From an uncultured Gammaproteobacteria bacterium (GTDB lineage: Bacteria > Pseudomonadota > Gammaproteobacteria > CAJQNE01), in contig CAJQNE010000484.1 of the NCBI GenBank assembly GCA_905479545.1, positions 1-5,512 of the forward strand: a stretch of 5,512 nt of DNA, given 5' to 3'. Positions within the stretch are counted from its first letter, which is position 1. Each line of letters begins with the position of its first letter. Below are positions 4,877-5,512 of the stretch, piece after piece. The notes under the pieces are model-generated. The model was not told the DNA's origin and did no database searches. It saw only the letters and a list, made by a program, of their open reading frames with translations. Both the position numbers and the translations under genes were made by a program.

Positions 4877-5512
4877 GTGAAGCACGATGCAATATTCAAG
4901 TCTGTTTGCAAAAACTTGTTACCGCTGGTGGTAGCCGGTTCGGCTATTTTGGGCTTGCCAGCGTTGGCGCAGGATCTAACCGCCGGCGCGGTATTCGCGA
5001 TGTCGAACGATCGTGCCGGCAATACCGTCGTCGCGTACGCCCGTAACGCCGACGGTACGCTCGATGAGGTCGGGTTCTTTAACACCGGCGGCCTCGGTAG
5101 CGGTAGCTTTGAAGACACCGCACATGGCCTGGTGCTCACTGATGGTGCTGGTGAAATTGCACCCAACAACCTGGTGGAACCAGGAGCGGCAACGCAGTTT
5201 TTGCTGGCCACCAATGCCGGTAGCAATAGCATAACCGTGTTTGAGGTGCAGCCGACCGGGCTGCTGGTGGTCGATCTGCAGGATTCCCAAGGGGAAAAGC
5301 CGGTCAGCGTAACCGTCAATGACGGGTTGGTTTACGTGCTGAACAGCGGCGAAACCAACGACGATTTATTTGATGCATCCGGCAATGTCATTAACAATTG
5401 CACCACCGGCGAGCGGCCCGAAATTACTGGTTTTACAATGGCTACCGATGGCCAGCTCAGGCCGATTTCAGGTTCAACCCGTCGCCTCAGCGGCGAGCGC
5501 GAATCGGGCTGT
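4877..5512 (+). CDS. Exported lactonase-type beta-propeller protein (3' end outside window)
   Basis: The frame is open for 212 codons from GTG at 4877 to the window edge, with an in-frame TAA at 4856-4858 upstream. Residues 1-31 form a Sec signal peptide: Lys2, Lys8 and Lys12, then LLPLVVAGSAILGLPALA with likely cleavage after Ala31 (ALA-QD). The mature part shows repeated propeller blades of the lactonase/YVTN type. Blade one has GAVFAMSNDRAGNTVVAYAR and NADGTLDEVG (from 37). Blade two has FLLATNAGSNSITVFEV (108-124). Blade three has LVYVLNSG (151-158), a polar insert, then EITGFTMATDGQLRPISGS (182-200). It is probably periplasmic or secreted; the substrate is unknown, and many relatives have no shown lactonase activity. 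Start choice is uncertain: an ATG at 4887 has a better ribosome-binding site (AGGTGA, 4875-4880) but is out of frame and stops after 15 codons. The GTG has only AGAAG (4867-4871) before it. Confidence 0.85.
   Translation, partial: MKHDAIFKSVCKNLLPLVVAGSAILGLPALAQDLTAGAVFAMSNDRAGNTVVAYARNADGTLDEVGFFNTGGLGSGSFEDTAHGLVLTDGAGEIAPNNLVEPGAATQFLLATNAGSNSITVFEVQPTGLLVVDLQDSQGEKPVSVTVNDGLVYVLNSGETNDDLFDASGNVINNCTTGERPEITGFTMATDGQLRPISGSTRRLSGERESGC

Noticed and set aside
4837..5319. A 160-codon minus-strand ORF across the propeller gene, and a 104-codon one at 4976-5290
   Set aside because: They lie antisense to a clear signal peptide and beta-propeller reading frame. Their Ser/Thr/Pro-rich or basic compositions are typical of shadow frames and they show no recognisable motif.
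1..5512. CRISPR array, tRNA, rRNA, insertion sequence, toxin-antitoxin or phage defence genes
   Set aside because: No regularly spaced repeats, no tRNA-like cloverleaf, no transposase motifs and no recognisable defence or toxin families were found on either strand.

Overview
The window looks like chromosomal DNA from a gammaproteobacterium, probably a free-living aquatic one. The reasons are the moderately GC-rich base composition, the close resemblance of the glutaminase to gammaproteobacterial GlsA proteins, a GTAG-headed REP/REPIN palindrome, and short, tightly packed genes on both strands. This is inference; I cannot name the genus. There are no rRNA or tRNA genes, CRISPR arrays, transposases or phage genes.

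Layout. The 3' end of an unidentified + strand gene (to 145) is followed by a strong hairpin terminator (163-200) and a REPIN-like double palindrome (282-368). A glutaminase gene (glsA) reads leftward from 1345 to 425. Divergent from it is a ChrR-type double-cupin gene (1446-2123). This converges, with a 4-nt overlap of stop codons, on a small SRPBCC-fold gene read leftward (2533-2120). Divergent from that, a membrane-anchored coiled-coil protein of unknown function runs from 2690 to 3730. It converges, again through a shared CTAG, on a possible 36-residue small protein (3837-3727, minus strand). Next comes a Crp/Fnr-family regulator with a GTG start (3954-4661), followed by a hairpin. The last gene, from 4877 and cut by the window end, encodes an exported beta-propeller protein of the lactonase (YVTN/6-phosphogluconolactonase-like) type.

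How the genes might work together. Strand alternates repeatedly, so most genes are probably single transcription units and there is no long operon. Glutaminase supplies glutamate and ammonia. The ChrR-like cupin and the Crp/Fnr regulator are plausible sensors or regulators, and the coiled-coil and propeller proteins act in the envelope or periplasm. Nothing seen ties these into one pathway. I found no convincing evidence of a new multi-gene system. The most interesting points are the unlisted-looking 36-aa ORF, the conflicting start signals of the propeller gene with a tandem 9-bp repeat just upstream, the free-standing double cupin that has lost metal ligands in its second half, and the REPIN.
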